A stretch of DNA of 64,000 nt, taken from assembly GCF_015207875.1 (NCBI RefSeq), contig NZ_JADEVZ010000005.1, forward strand, positions 1 through 64,000, read 5' to 3'. Source of the DNA: Dolichospermum sp. LEGE 00240 (GTDB lineage: Bacteria > Cyanobacteriota > Cyanobacteriia > Cyanobacteriales > Nostocaceae). The translations under genes were made by a program, and so were the position numbers. Below are positions 42,664 through 51,927 of the stretch, piece by piece. Under the pieces are notes generated by a model. That model searched no databases. It saw only the letters and a list, made by a program, of their open reading frames with translations, and had not been told where the DNA came from. Position 1 is the first letter of the stretch. Each line of letters opens with the position of its first letter.

Positions 42664-44088
42664 TCAACTCTGTGGTCTGCTGTAGTATTTATGACCTGCC
42701 ATAGCCATTGCCAAAAATCCCCACATAATCATCCCGGCAATACTCAGCATCCCACTATAGATAATTAACTGAGCACAAGAACTGATACCAATAGCGCGGG
42801 CAGCACTGAGAAAACTATCAAAACGACCTTCAGTATAATTATTAACGGTAATTAGCATTAATACTAACCCAGTAATATAGGGTATAGCACCAATCCAACC
42901 CAAGGTAAAAAACATATCTAAAATGCCGCTATCAATAACAATCACTTCTATTTGTCCAGTTTTTTCATTCACTTTCCAGATATTGCCAAAGCCGTTACCG
43001 ACAACATTAGAAAGAGCTAAATTCAGGTTCCTGTCATAAGTTGCGGATCTATCTCTAAAACTACCATCTTGTTCGAGATTAGAAAAACTTTCAAATCGCG
43101 TGGTAATAACTTTAGAAAGCGGTTCGATAGTTACCAAGGGAATAACACAGATTGACATTACTAAAATTATCGTAATTAATTGCATTTGAATTCTGGGTTT
43201 TACTGAACCAAAAATCATAATTATTCCTAGCAACCAGCCGCCCCAACTTGTCCGCACTTGGGAAAGTAAGAATGATAAATAACCCACAGCAGAAGCAGGG
43301 AAAATTAACGGACCAGTGCTGGTAAATAATAATAGTAAACCAGCTTGCATGACAGTCCCAAATGGACCAGGTGAGTGTAATGTACTCCAAACGCGCATTC
43401 CAAAAGGAATTGGGTGTCCAGCACTGGTAAACATTTTCGATTGAATTAGCCAATATCTATCCCATTCAGGAGCGACAACAAATTGATAGACTCCGTAAGC
43501 TCCTAGTATGAGTACACACCAAATAAATGTTCTTTGCAGATGCTGACGATAACTGGGATAATCTCGCCAATTAGAAAATAGATGAAAAGCAAAAATTATC
43601 GGGCTTAACCAATCTAAAAAACTCCGAACTACAGGGAGAGGTTGATTGTAAATTAAACCTATTAAACATCCATAAGAAACTCCTATGGCTGCTAAAAGAA
43701 ATGGCAGTCCCCCTTGACGAAGACTGCTAGGTAGATGTTTGAAAAAGGTGAATATGGTCAGGAATACGACTAAATAAGGTGCAATTAACATTTGTCTGGT
43801 GGGGTCCCAGCCAACTTTATAGTCGACGAAACGAGTGATTATAGGGGTCAGAAACCAAATCCACCAAGTGAAACCGATATAGTGGATGGGATGCCGTAAA
43901 TACAAAAACACAGCAACTAGAAAGGCACTGGCGGAAAAAACAAAGTGCAAACTGCCTGTACTGGTAAAGTAGCAAGCTGTTGTGATTAAGATAAAACCCA
44001 GGATGATGATCCAACTTTGGGCTGATCGATCTTGGGGAGAAAATTGTTCTTTTAAAACTGTATTGAACAGTATTGGTTTGGAAATCAT
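42664..44088 (-). CDS. O-antigen ligase/polymerase-like membrane protein
   Basis: A 474-residue integral membrane protein with about 11-12 hydrophobic helices and a large loop between late helices (residues about 315-385, SKVITTRFESFSNLEQDGSFRDRSATYDRNLNLAL), the pattern of Wzy/WaaL-type proteins that polymerise or ligate lipid-linked glycans. The R-x2-S-F-x(n)-F-R-D-R arrangement in the loop suits the active region. First gene from the left of the large polysaccharide cluster, 84 bp after the glycosyltransferase at 44173, with a palindrome in the gap. Confidence 0.85.
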   Translation of the reverse strand: MISKPILFNTVLKEQFSPQDRSAQSWIIILGFILITTACYFTSTGSLHFVFSASAFLVAVFLYLRHPIHYIGFTWWIWFLTPIITRFVDYKVGWDPTRQMLIAPYLVVFLTIFTFFKHLPSSLRQGGLPFLLAAIGVSYGCLIGLIYNQPLPVVRSFLDWLSPIIFAFHLFSNWRDYPSYRQHLQRTFIWCVLILGAYGVYQFVVAPEWDRYWLIQSKMFTSAGHPIPFGMRVWSTLHSPGPFGTVMQAGLLLLFTSTGPLIFPASAVGYLSFLLSQVRTSWGGWLLGIIMIFGSVKPRIQMQLITIILVMSICVIPLVTIEPLSKVITTRFESFSNLEQDGSFRDRSATYDRNLNLALSNVVGNGFGNIWKVNEKTGQIEVIVIDSGILDMFFTLGWIGAIPYITGLVLMLITVNNYTEGRFDSFLSAARAIGISSCAQLIIYSGMLSIAGMIMWGFLAMAMAGHKYYSRPQS

Positions 44089-44127
44089 TTTGATCTGATT
44101 ATTCTATAAAAAGTTTAGTTAGGAGAT

Positions 44128-44160
44128 AGATCCCCGACTTCTTGAAGAAGTCGGGGATCT
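44128..44160. repeat. 33-bp palindrome, copy B
   Basis: Identical 14-bp arms to the copy at 24222-24254, with loop TTGAA. It lies between the glycosyltransferase stop and the O-antigen-ligase-like start, where a strong hairpin could reduce read-through. Confidence 0.9.
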
Positions 44161-44172
44161 GGGTTGGGGTAG

Positions 44173-45117
44173 TTAATAACTAAGATGGTGTTTTTTTATG
44201 TTTCTATATTTTTGATATCCTAACCATCTTCCTTGTAAGGATGCTCGCAATTTTTTACTGGCAGTTTCTTTTTGTTGGGGAAATAGTCTCAGCCATTGAC
44301 ATATTCCTAAACTTTCTCTTGTACCAACTAAAATTGACCAAGATAAAAATACAATTTGACGCAGGGGCGAAAGATGTTCTAATAAAATTAAGGTTTCGTT
44401 GTGGACTAGGTTAATTAATGCGGTGTCGTTAAAGTTGTGGCGTTGATCTTCGTCAAATCTTTGGGCGGGATAGTGATCTACTGCAATGCTGGGATCATAA
44501 ATTATTTTCCATCCAGCCCGTTTGAGGGTGAGGGCGAAGGACATTTCAAAATGTACTTGTGCGCCTGTTCCTTGCATTCTGTCGTCAAAGCGTAATTTAC
44601 CGATCGCCTGGGTACGAAAGCTCATATTCACACCTTTGAGAACATCAACCTCACGGGGTGCGCCTATTCCTAAATGATGGTTGCCAATGACGCGCCCCCA
44701 CCATTGCAATTTACCAACTATGGGACGAGAACCATTTTCTAATTTGTCTCCTTGATACACCCAATCACGACCACCAACGCCACCAACGGCATAATTAACG
44801 CTGAAGTGAGTATTAATTTTTGCTAACCAATCCGGGTGGGGGGCGGCATCATCATCGGTGATGGAAAGAATGTCTCCCTGGACTTGTGCTAGTCCGGCGT
44901 TGAGGGCGGCGACGACTCCCGACTGAGTGACGGTGACAATCTGTAAGGGGAGGAGGTGGGGCGGAAATTGTTGGAGAAATTGCTGGGTTTCTGTGTCTGT
45001 ATCTCTGACAACAACGATCGCCTGATCAACTGATTTAGTTTGCCGTTGCAGTGCTTTCAGACAGCGGGCTAGGTCTTGAGGACGGCGATAGGTGGGGATG
45101 AGAACTGTGTTTCTCAT
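44173..45117 (-). CDS. Family 2 glycosyltransferase
   Basis: A 314-residue GT-A enzyme: VLIPTYRRPQDLARCLKALQRQ opens it, ITDDDAAPHPDWLAKI supplies the DxD metal site, and FRTQAIGKLRFDDRMQGTGAQVHFEMSFALTLKRAGWKI is the acceptor-binding end with an (E)D-type base. It transfers a sugar from a nucleotide donor to the growing polysaccharide. Its first 83 nt overlap the 3' end of the upstream GT4 gene in another frame, an unusually long overlap. Confidence 0.92.
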   Translation of the reverse strand: MRNTVLIPTYRRPQDLARCLKALQRQTKSVDQAIVVVRDTDTETQQFLQQFPPHLLPLQIVTVTQSGVVAALNAGLAQVQGDILSITDDDAAPHPDWLAKINTHFSVNYAVGGVGGRDWVYQGDKLENGSRPIVGKLQWWGRVIGNHHLGIGAPREVDVLKGVNMSFRTQAIGKLRFDDRMQGTGAQVHFEMSFALTLKRAGWKIIYDPSIAVDHYPAQRFDEDQRHNFNDTALINLVHNETLILLEHLSPLRQIVFLSWSILVGTRESLGICQWLRLFPQQKETASKKLRASLQGRWLGYQKYRNIKKHHLSY

Positions 45118-46237
45118 GGGTGATTAACTCCTCAAATATATTTAGATAGGTTTGTGCCATTGTTGACCAGCTATGTTGTTCGGCAATAGTCCGGGCAACT
45201 TTACCCATTTGTTGACGCAGTGAGCGATCGCTATTTAATAATCCAAGCGCATCGGCTAAAGCATTAACATCATCACAATCGTCTAAAACGATGCCACAGT
45301 CGGGATTAACTAAATCAGCCGCACCAGTAGTAGTGGCGGTAATCACGGGCAAACCTGAAGCCATCGCTTCAATCACTACAAGTCCAAAGGGTTCATAACG
45401 GGATGGAAACACAAATAAATCTGATGCCCGTTGAATTTGGGGCATATCACGGCGATAACCTAAAAAATGCACTCTTTCACTAATATTTAATGCTTTTGCC
45501 ATTGCCGGATAAGGGCTATCTTCAGTACCACCGACCACTGCTAAATGCAATTCAGGAACTTTTACCAAAGCATGAAGTACAGTATCTAAGTTCTTGCGAG
45601 AAATCCGAATATCGCCGGCAAATAATGCCAAATTAACATTCTCCGGTAATCCTAATTCCCTCCGCAAACTGACACCAGGAGCAAATTCTTGTAAGTCTAC
45701 ACCATTAGCAACAACCCGAATTTGTGAACGAGGTACATCAATATTTACTAATTCTTGGGCAACTTTTTCTGAGACAGCAATAATAATTTTAGATTTCCGA
45801 AAAGCTTGTTTTTCCCAATAAGCATTAGCCGCAGTAAATAACCATTGATATAACCCGTACAAATCTTTACGGTTATGGGAAATATGCACAGGCGATTTCA
45901 ACCAAGAACCATGCACAAAATGCACGGCATTCACATCACTTGCCCCCATAGTAATCGCGCCATTGACCTTAATTAAATCTAAATTAGCTCGATTTTTACG
46001 CAACCAATTGGCACTTTTTTGAGCAAAAATCAAATTGCGAATAAATTCCGTAGGATACCCTTCTACTGGAATATAAATACAATTAACAGCACTATTTTCG
46101 GCTAACTCTGGGGCAATTTCACTAGCTAATAATGTCAGATCATGACCACGCCGAATGGCTTCTTGAACTACTTCATAATTAACTCTACCTTGACCATCAC
46201 CTTTTCTGACTTTGTGGGTAACAATGCAAATTTTCAC
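45035..46237 (-). CDS. Family 4 glycosyltransferase
   Basis: A 400-residue GT-B enzyme. N-terminal MKICIVTHKVRKGDGQGRVNYEVV, C-terminal donor domain with LFAGDIRISRKNLDTVLHAL and the EX7E-type motif FVFPSRYEPFGLVVIEAMASGLPVITA. The last 25 residues (HEKHSSHPHLSPSSRPSPLS) are low-complexity and lie inside the start of the next gene's frame, so the C-terminus may have been extended by a lost stop codon. It lies 25 bp after the GT2 at 46263 in the cluster operon. Confidence 0.93.
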   Translation of the reverse strand: MKICIVTHKVRKGDGQGRVNYEVVQEAIRRGHDLTLLASEIAPELAENSAVNCIYIPVEGYPTEFIRNLIFAQKSANWLRKNRANLDLIKVNGAITMGASDVNAVHFVHGSWLKSPVHISHNRKDLYGLYQWLFTAANAYWEKQAFRKSKIIIAVSEKVAQELVNIDVPRSQIRVVANGVDLQEFAPGVSLRRELGLPENVNLALFAGDIRISRKNLDTVLHALVKVPELHLAVVGGTEDSPYPAMAKALNISERVHFLGYRRDMPQIQRASDLFVFPSRYEPFGLVVIEAMASGLPVITATTTGAADLVNPDCGIVLDDCDDVNALADALGLLNSDRSLRQQMGKVARTIAEQHSWSTMAQTYLNIFEELITHEKHSSHPHLSPSSRPSPLSESTATAN

Positions 46238-46262
46238 TCATAACCTCTTGTAATTGACTAAA

Positions 46263-47249
46263 TTAGGAAATTTTCCAGATTTTATTCGTTAAATTGGTAG
46301 GAATAAAACTAATAATTAAAGCCGCTAAAGTTCGTAAGTTAAACTTTTGCTCACTTAAAGTTTGCCAAAAATAACGGCGGGCATCTGTGATTTTTTGATC
46401 TCGTAATAAGCCAATTCCTAAAGTTGTATTAGCTTCTAACCATTTGGTTTTAAAGTAGGACTTAAATTCCTGTAACCGTTGATCTTCCATAAAAGTTTGG
46501 TAACAGAATATCTCACTTTTACCTTTACGGATTTTTGCTTGCACACTGCGACTACCACTGAGCATAGTATCAGTTTGTTCATGCTCTCGATATTTGGTTA
46601 ATTTTTCGGGAACATAGTAAACTCCATAGCCAGAAATACAACAAAGATAAGTTAAATATAAATCCCACATTCCGTCAACTTCTGAAGGAATATGATCCCA
46701 ATTAAGCACTCCATTTCTAATTACACAAGCAGCGGCGGTGGGAATACTTTTATCAATTAAGCCAATTTGAGTAAAATTTTTATGAACTCCGGGAGTGATT
46801 TGATCACGTTTATAACTGCGGGTATTGTTTTCAGTGGCAGCGACATTAATTTTACTATCACCATCTATAATATATTGGTCACAAAATGCTAAAATTAAAT
46901 CGGGATTTGCTTCTAAATTGGGAACAAGTTTCGATAAAAAATCCTCATTCCATATATCATCATCATGGAGACTGGCCACATATTTACCTGTAGCAATTTT
47001 AAAACCATGAAACTGATTAGCTAACATCCCAATATTTTGCTCATGTCGCCAAAATTTGATCCGTGAGTCTTGAAATGATTCAATTAGTGCTTGAGGATTT
47101 TCAGAACTACAATTATCAGAAACAATAATTTCTAGATTTTGATAGGTTTGGTTAACAGCACTATTAATGGCTTGTTTTAGGTATTCTGGGCGATTATATG
47201 TGGGGATAATCACGCTTACCAAAGGTTCGGAGGAGTTAATATTTAACAT
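46263..47249 (-). CDS. Family 2 glycosyltransferase
   Basis: A 328-residue GT-A enzyme: VSVIIPTYNRPEYLKQAINSAV, IIVSDNCSSENPQ, the DxD-type SLHDDDIWNEDFLSKL, and a C-terminal helical part with RRYFWQTLSEQKF. It lies directly downstream of the HepA-like ABC transporter with a 46-bp gap. In the corresponding Anabaena cluster a glycosyltransferase also follows hepA (from memory). Confidence 0.92.
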   Translation of the reverse strand: MLNINSSEPLVSVIIPTYNRPEYLKQAINSAVNQTYQNLEIIVSDNCSSENPQALIESFQDSRIKFWRHEQNIGMLANQFHGFKIATGKYVASLHDDDIWNEDFLSKLVPNLEANPDLILAFCDQYIIDGDSKINVAATENNTRSYKRDQITPGVHKNFTQIGLIDKSIPTAAACVIRNGVLNWDHIPSEVDGMWDLYLTYLCCISGYGVYYVPEKLTKYREHEQTDTMLSGSRSVQAKIRKGKSEIFCYQTFMEDQRLQEFKSYFKTKWLEANTTLGIGLLRDQKITDARRYFWQTLSEQKFNLRTLAALIISFIPTNLTNKIWKIS

Positions 47250-47295
47250 TGCTTGGCGGATGAGAAAATAAACTATGGGAAAATTGAATGATTGT

Positions 47296-49125
47296 TTATC
47301 TCACTTCATTTTGAATTTGATAATATTGCCAAAATTTGCCACGTTGTTGAAGTAGTTCTTGATATGCTCCCTGTTCTACAATTTTTCCTTGTTCTAAAAC
47401 CACAACTTTATCGGCTTTAGCTATAGTAGAAAGACGGTGAGCGATCGCAATTACTGTCCGTCCCACAGATAGCTTTTCTAAAGATTCTTGAATTAACCGC
47501 TCAGACACAGAATCTAAGGCACTTGTAGCTTCATCTAAAATCAGAATTTCGGGGTTTTTCAGTAATGCGCGAGCGATCGCAATTCTTTGTCTTTGTCCAC
47601 CTGATAACCGCACACCTCTATCTCCTAATTGCGTATCGAAACCCGTCGGCATTTCTAAAATAAATTCTAAAGCATTTGCCAATCGTGCAGCTTCTTTAAT
47701 CTCTGTTGCTGTAGCTGTTGGTGTCCCATAAGCAATATTATTCCAAACAGAAGTATTGAAAATAAAAGTATTCTGACTCACAACTGCTATCTTAGAACGC
47801 AGAGAGTTAATGTCAAATTTGCGAATATCAACTTCATCTATATAAATATAGCCATCAGTCGCATCATGAAAGCGAGGAATTAAATCTGCAAGTGTGGTTT
47901 TTCCAGCCCCAGAGGAACCGATTAAAGCCGTCATTTGCCCTTGTTTAATCGAGAGAGTAATATTATGCAAAACCCGTTGATTAAGACTATAATCAAAATC
48001 TACAGACACCAAATCAATTGATCTTTTGAAACCAGGAAATCTCAGTGCGCCATTTTGAAAATAGATTTTATCATCAGTCTTTAACAAATCCTTGATATTT
48101 TCTACTGCTCCTGCTTGGGTACTTAAAAAAGCTATAACTCCATTCAAATCCTGAGTCATAGGGATAATGCGGAACAGGACAAAAAAGAAAGTTAACAAAG
48201 CCGAAACTTTCATTAATCCTGTGGTTAAAGCCACAATAATCATACTAATCAGAATTAGCGTAGATATACTCTCCGCCAAAGGCTTAACTATCAAAGAAAT
48301 CCAATAAACACTTTTCCAAGTATTAACAATTTTTTCACTGGCTTGATAATACCGATTTCGCTCAAATTCTTGAGTAGAAAAAGCATGAATTGTGCGAATA
48401 CCTTCGATAAACTCTAGCACCCTAGCCGTAAAATTATCATTAGCGGAAGTAATCGCAAAACTACGTTCTCTAATTTGTTTATTTAAGGTAGATAATCCTA
48501 CCGCCAAAAGACTAAATAGTAAAATAGAAACTATAGTCAGTTTCCAGGAAAGTATAAACAAAGAAATAGAATAGACAATCAGTGTAAAACCTCGGGTGAT
48601 TAAAAAAGCTAGTCCACCAAAAATTTGTCTAATTCTCTCCATTTCACTGGTAAGAATATTCACCAATTCTCCAGATTTTTTATGACTAAAATAACTGAGA
48701 GTTTGAGCCTCTAACTGTTGAAAAATTCGTTTACGTAGATTATCTACTAAACTGATTTCACTAAACTGAATGCAAATCTGTCCTATATAATTGAACGATG
48801 CTCGCATACAGGTTGTCACAACAATTAAAGCAGATATTCGATATAATCGCTCTGTTGCTGAACCATTAATTCCTAAAATCAAAATATCAAACCACTCTAT
48901 CCCTGTTTTCACAGGTTCAGAACCAGGAGTAGTTAAACTTTGCAGAAACACCAACAAAAATCCTAAACCAAACCCTTCAAAACTTGCCGCTAAAGCCGAA
49001 AATACGATAGCTAAAATCGCCACAACTCGAAAGTGTTTAAATTCTCGTAATATTACCCGATTATTTTGCCACAAACTTGTAGCTTGCAATATTTTCACTG
49101 TTGACGGTAGAAATTTGGAATCCAT
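47296..49125 (-). CDS. hepA: HepA-like ABC transporter (polysaccharide exporter)
   Basis: A 609-residue half-transporter with fused domains. Six membrane helices are in residues about 25-330, then an ATPase domain with Walker A LIGSSGAGKTTLADLIPRF, Q-loop VVSQNTFIFNTSVWNNIAYG, signature LSGGQRQRIAIARALL, Walker B ILILDEATSALD and switch AIAHRLS. Length and neighbourhood (a HepC-like gene upstream, glycosyltransferases downstream) fit HepA, required for depositing the heterocyst envelope polysaccharide layer. The symbol rests on context; a generic lipid-linked sugar flippase is the alternative. Confidence 0.85.
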   Translation of the reverse strand: MDSKFLPSTVKILQATSLWQNNRVILREFKHFRVVAILAIVFSALAASFEGFGLGFLLVFLQSLTTPGSEPVKTGIEWFDILILGINGSATERLYRISALIVVTTCMRASFNYIGQICIQFSEISLVDNLRKRIFQQLEAQTLSYFSHKKSGELVNILTSEMERIRQIFGGLAFLITRGFTLIVYSISLFILSWKLTIVSILLFSLLAVGLSTLNKQIRERSFAITSANDNFTARVLEFIEGIRTIHAFSTQEFERNRYYQASEKIVNTWKSVYWISLIVKPLAESISTLILISMIIVALTTGLMKVSALLTFFFVLFRIIPMTQDLNGVIAFLSTQAGAVENIKDLLKTDDKIYFQNGALRFPGFKRSIDLVSVDFDYSLNQRVLHNITLSIKQGQMTALIGSSGAGKTTLADLIPRFHDATDGYIYIDEVDIRKFDINSLRSKIAVVSQNTFIFNTSVWNNIAYGTPTATATEIKEAARLANALEFILEMPTGFDTQLGDRGVRLSGGQRQRIAIARALLKNPEILILDEATSALDSVSERLIQESLEKLSVGRTVIAIAHRLSTIAKADKVVVLEQGKIVEQGAYQELLQQRGKFWQYYQIQNEVR

Positions 49126-49191
49126 AAAAATTTTGACCGATAATTTTGATAATTAAGTATAGAAGCACCAATCTCAAGAAAATCAATATGC

Positions 49192-50136
49192 TTACATAGG
49201 AGCGCGACGAATAAAACGACCAAGAGCAGAACCACAAAGAATTTCAAATTTCTGCCATAGTATTTTTGCTGTTGAATATAATTGAATAGGTGTTTGGCTA
49301 TGCCGCCAATATAATTTATCAGTTATGGTGGGAGAACTACCTTCTAAGGCACTGAGAAGTAGTTTTTTGCGCCAAGGTTTAATATGTGGGACTGTGGCGT
49401 GAGACATAATAGTACCACCAGGAATAAAATCCATGCCGTCTGGTCCAACGGTACTCAAAGGATAATTAGTCAGCATCAATGCTAAGTTTAAATAAGTCTG
49501 ATCTCCATACAGATATGGATAATGATTAAAGGTATTACCGTTATAAAGATCCTTTAAATTGGCATATCCCGCCATTTCACCCAATTCTTCTAATTTCTGC
49601 CAAACTTTCAAGATAGATTTGTAGTTTTTATGAACTCCAATGAAGCCACTATTGTAGTGATAATCTAACTCGCGCTCACAAGCAAAACCATTATTTTTAG
49701 CAAATTCTTTCCATGCTAACCGTCGAGGATGATTCGCCGGCACAAGATACCAAGAATCACCACAAAGAGCAATTCCTCGACTTACCCAATTTTCATAAAA
49801 ATCCCAGTTACATTTATTGACAATATCAGGATCAAAGTAAAATAAAGCATCAATATCTGGACAGTAATTTTCCCACAATTGGGACATAAAATCAGGTTTA
49901 TAAAAGCCTAAATGTTTTGGAGTTGTTAGTTTGACAAATCGGATTGCACAACCTTCACCTACCAAAAACTCTTGATAACCATTTTCTGTTTTTAGATCCT
50001 TAGCCCAATGGGGTGTATTGCCACGATAACCAGCCCAAATTATGCCTCGAAACCCATGATAATACAGGGAATTTACTAAAGCCCCCACACCATAATGGTA
50101 GTCTTTTTCAAATACGGTACAAATCGCTGTTTGCAT
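49192..50136 (-). CDS. Putative glycosyltransferase (GT8/nucleotide-diphospho-sugar type)
   Basis: A 314-residue protein with a GT-A-like arrangement: MQTAICTVFEKDYHYGVGALVNSLYYHGF (donor-binding start), LFYFDPDIVNKCNW (DxD site), SGFIGVHKNYKSILKVW and YPYLYGDQTYLNLAL. This resembles GT8-type enzymes, though similarity is only by pattern. It lies between the HepC-like and HepA-like genes, which are adjacent in Anabaena PCC 7120 as I remember, so it may be an additional gene in this genome. A sugar-adding role in the same glycan is likely. Confidence 0.75.
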   Translation of the reverse strand: MQTAICTVFEKDYHYGVGALVNSLYYHGFRGIIWAGYRGNTPHWAKDLKTENGYQEFLVGEGCAIRFVKLTTPKHLGFYKPDFMSQLWENYCPDIDALFYFDPDIVNKCNWDFYENWVSRGIALCGDSWYLVPANHPRRLAWKEFAKNNGFACERELDYHYNSGFIGVHKNYKSILKVWQKLEELGEMAGYANLKDLYNGNTFNHYPYLYGDQTYLNLALMLTNYPLSTVGPDGMDFIPGGTIMSHATVPHIKPWRKKLLLSALEGSSPTITDKLYWRHSQTPIQLYSTAKILWQKFEILCGSALGRFIRRAPM

Positions 50137-50264
50137 GATATTTCTTATTTTTTAATTAGCTACATAATTCACGGTCATCAATATGAGAACAGGAAGTATT
50201 CATCAATTAGACAAAAATGCTTGAGAACACAGAAATAATATATTTGCTCTCAACTATAAGCCGT

Positions 50265-50978
50265 TTATACTGAGATTTTTTTTTGCTTATTTAATTGATC
50301 ATTTTGTGATTCCAAGCTTAATTTAACTGCATTTTCTAAAGACAAGCAACGATTATTAACTAGACAAAATTTTCCCTGTAATAAGTTCAATACATTAGAT
50401 AAATTATTCAAAATGAATGTACCTAAAGTAATATTCAAATCTGTCATTTCTTGTTTAGCTATAGAACTAAACTTAATAACCTGAAAAAGTTGCCCATTTT
50501 CTCCGACATACCACTCATAATCAAACAATAACTTGGGAGAATATATCTGTATAGTTATCAATCCTCCTAGTATGACTGGACTCATAAATAGTATTGAAAA
50601 TAAAGCCCAAGTCCAATCAATTATTATTTGTAAAGTCTTGAAAATTTGATTACGCTGTTTCGATAATTTTTGATGACCAGAAATATTCATAAATATAGGC
50701 TTATTAGCTTTTTGACAAGCATTTGCCCAGACTTTTAATAAAGAATCACCGATTTTGGGATCTATGCTGACTAAACTAACTGGAGAATGTTTTAAACATT
50801 CTATTAAAGATTCTTCATTTTCTAGTGCAGCTAAATGGGGTTGTGAGAATTTTTCAGAGGCTTTGACTAATAATTTTCCTCTGCGCCATTTTAATGAGCA
50901 TGATAGGAAGTTAAACTTTTCAGATTGCTGGGGGACAATAGAGTTATTATTTAGACTAGAAATGACTGAAATTGGCAT
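50265..50978 (-). CDS. hepC: HepC-like sugar transferase
   Basis: A 237-residue protein. The N-terminal half is soluble. A membrane hairpin lies at about residues 125-150 (IIIDWTWALFSILFMSPVILGGLITIQIYS), followed by a short sugar-transferase-like part (PKLLFDYEWYVGENGQLFQVIKFSSI). This resembles the membrane and catalytic start of bacterial undecaprenyl-phosphate sugar transferases, but the usual ending is missing or divergent (NLLQGKFCLVNNRC). The layout matches HepC of the heterocyst polysaccharide cluster by memory. The call rests largely on position next to the HepA-like gene and on length. Confidence 0.65.
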   Translation of the reverse strand: MPISVISSLNNNSIVPQQSEKFNFLSCSLKWRRGKLLVKASEKFSQPHLAALENEESLIECLKHSPVSLVSIDPKIGDSLLKVWANACQKANKPIFMNISGHQKLSKQRNQIFKTLQIIIDWTWALFSILFMSPVILGGLITIQIYSPKLLFDYEWYVGENGQLFQVIKFSSIAKQEMTDLNITLGTFILNNLSNVLNLLQGKFCLVNNRCLSLENAVKLSLESQNDQLNKQKKISV

Positions 50979-51860
50979 ATATTAACAGTGATAAAGTAGT
51001 AAAAGCTTGACTTAATATTTACGATGAGGAAATTAATATTTCCTTGACCGAACATTATTGTATAGGAGTCATATAGCAATGATTAAATATGACAACAGGA
51101 AATTAGGGACACTTGTATTTATGATCAAGAGTAGTCATCTCAGAGAAGATACTAAGTTTTTGCAACCCTTCGGTTTCGTCTTGGAGATTTTGATGATGGG
51201 TTTCAATCTCTAGAATATAAGACTCTCGATAAATAAATCATCAAGAAACAACTTCTTTATTCACTCTTTAAATAAAGATTACTTTTTTATATATAATATT
51301 AAGATATGGTGAAATGGACTAATCGTAACTAAATAAAAATAAACCTTATTTTATGCTTGCAAAGTATCTCATAAATTGCTTATTAGGTAAGTAAAAATAA
51401 ATGTGAAGTGTATTAGTCATACAACAAAAATATTCTGTATAGTAAATGGTCATTTGCCAACATACTACAGTAATAAATTGAAAATTAAAAAAGCAAATAA
51501 TATCAATTTTTTAGCAGAGATTTATAAACAAAACTCAATACATTTAAACAACAAGTATCGAACCCTAATTAGACGTGAGTTCGATGAACCTCACCCCACT
51601 CCGCGTTGGAGAGGGGCATATTGGTTTGTTTTTAGCAGCATAAAATCAGAGTTTTAAGCCTCTCCAGTATTAAATATTAACTCAAGTTGCTAGTTATCTC
51701 CTTGAGGCTGGTAATGGCTAATTGGTAATAAAAACTCTGGTTTCATCCTGTTGATCCTTTAATCCTGGACATCCTGATAGCGAAGCGTGGCGTTAGCCAT
51801 TTCTGACAATTTACCTAACTAACAACTTACATTACTTAATTGATCTTGAATAGTCAACAC
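50979..51860. other. 0.9-kb gap between the HepC-like gene and wzc
   Basis: No convincing gene. It probably holds the promoter of the hepC-hepA operon. A small GC-rich inverted repeat is seen near 51590-51618 (CCCCACTCC / GGAGAGGGG). The stretch 51778-51800 is a dispersed cyanobacterial repeat also present in reverse near 26103. The sequence GTTTCAATCTCTAGAAT at 51201 superficially resembles a CRISPR repeat but stands alone. Confidence 0.6.
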
Positions 51861-51885
51861 AAAAACCCCTGTCTAATGCAGGGGT
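51861..51885 (-). terminator. Intrinsic terminator of the wzc transcription unit
   Basis: On the minus strand ACCCCTG-CATTAGA-CAGGGGT (7-bp stem, 51865-51885) is followed by TTTTT. It lies 43 bp after the wzc stop codon and matches a rho-independent terminator. Confidence 0.85.
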
Positions 51886-51927
51886 CAATATATTTTTGTG
51901 GGTTAAATAGTCAGCAAATATTCTACT

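Noticed and set aside
51198-51220. CRISPR-like string GTTTCAATCTCTAGAAT
   Set aside because: Only one copy; the similarity covers about ten bases and no second repeat or spacer spacing is seen.
51403-51657. 84-codon plus-strand frame between the HepC-like gene and wzc
   Set aside because: Low-complexity composition and overlap with a GC-rich inverted repeat; no start signal and no family pattern.
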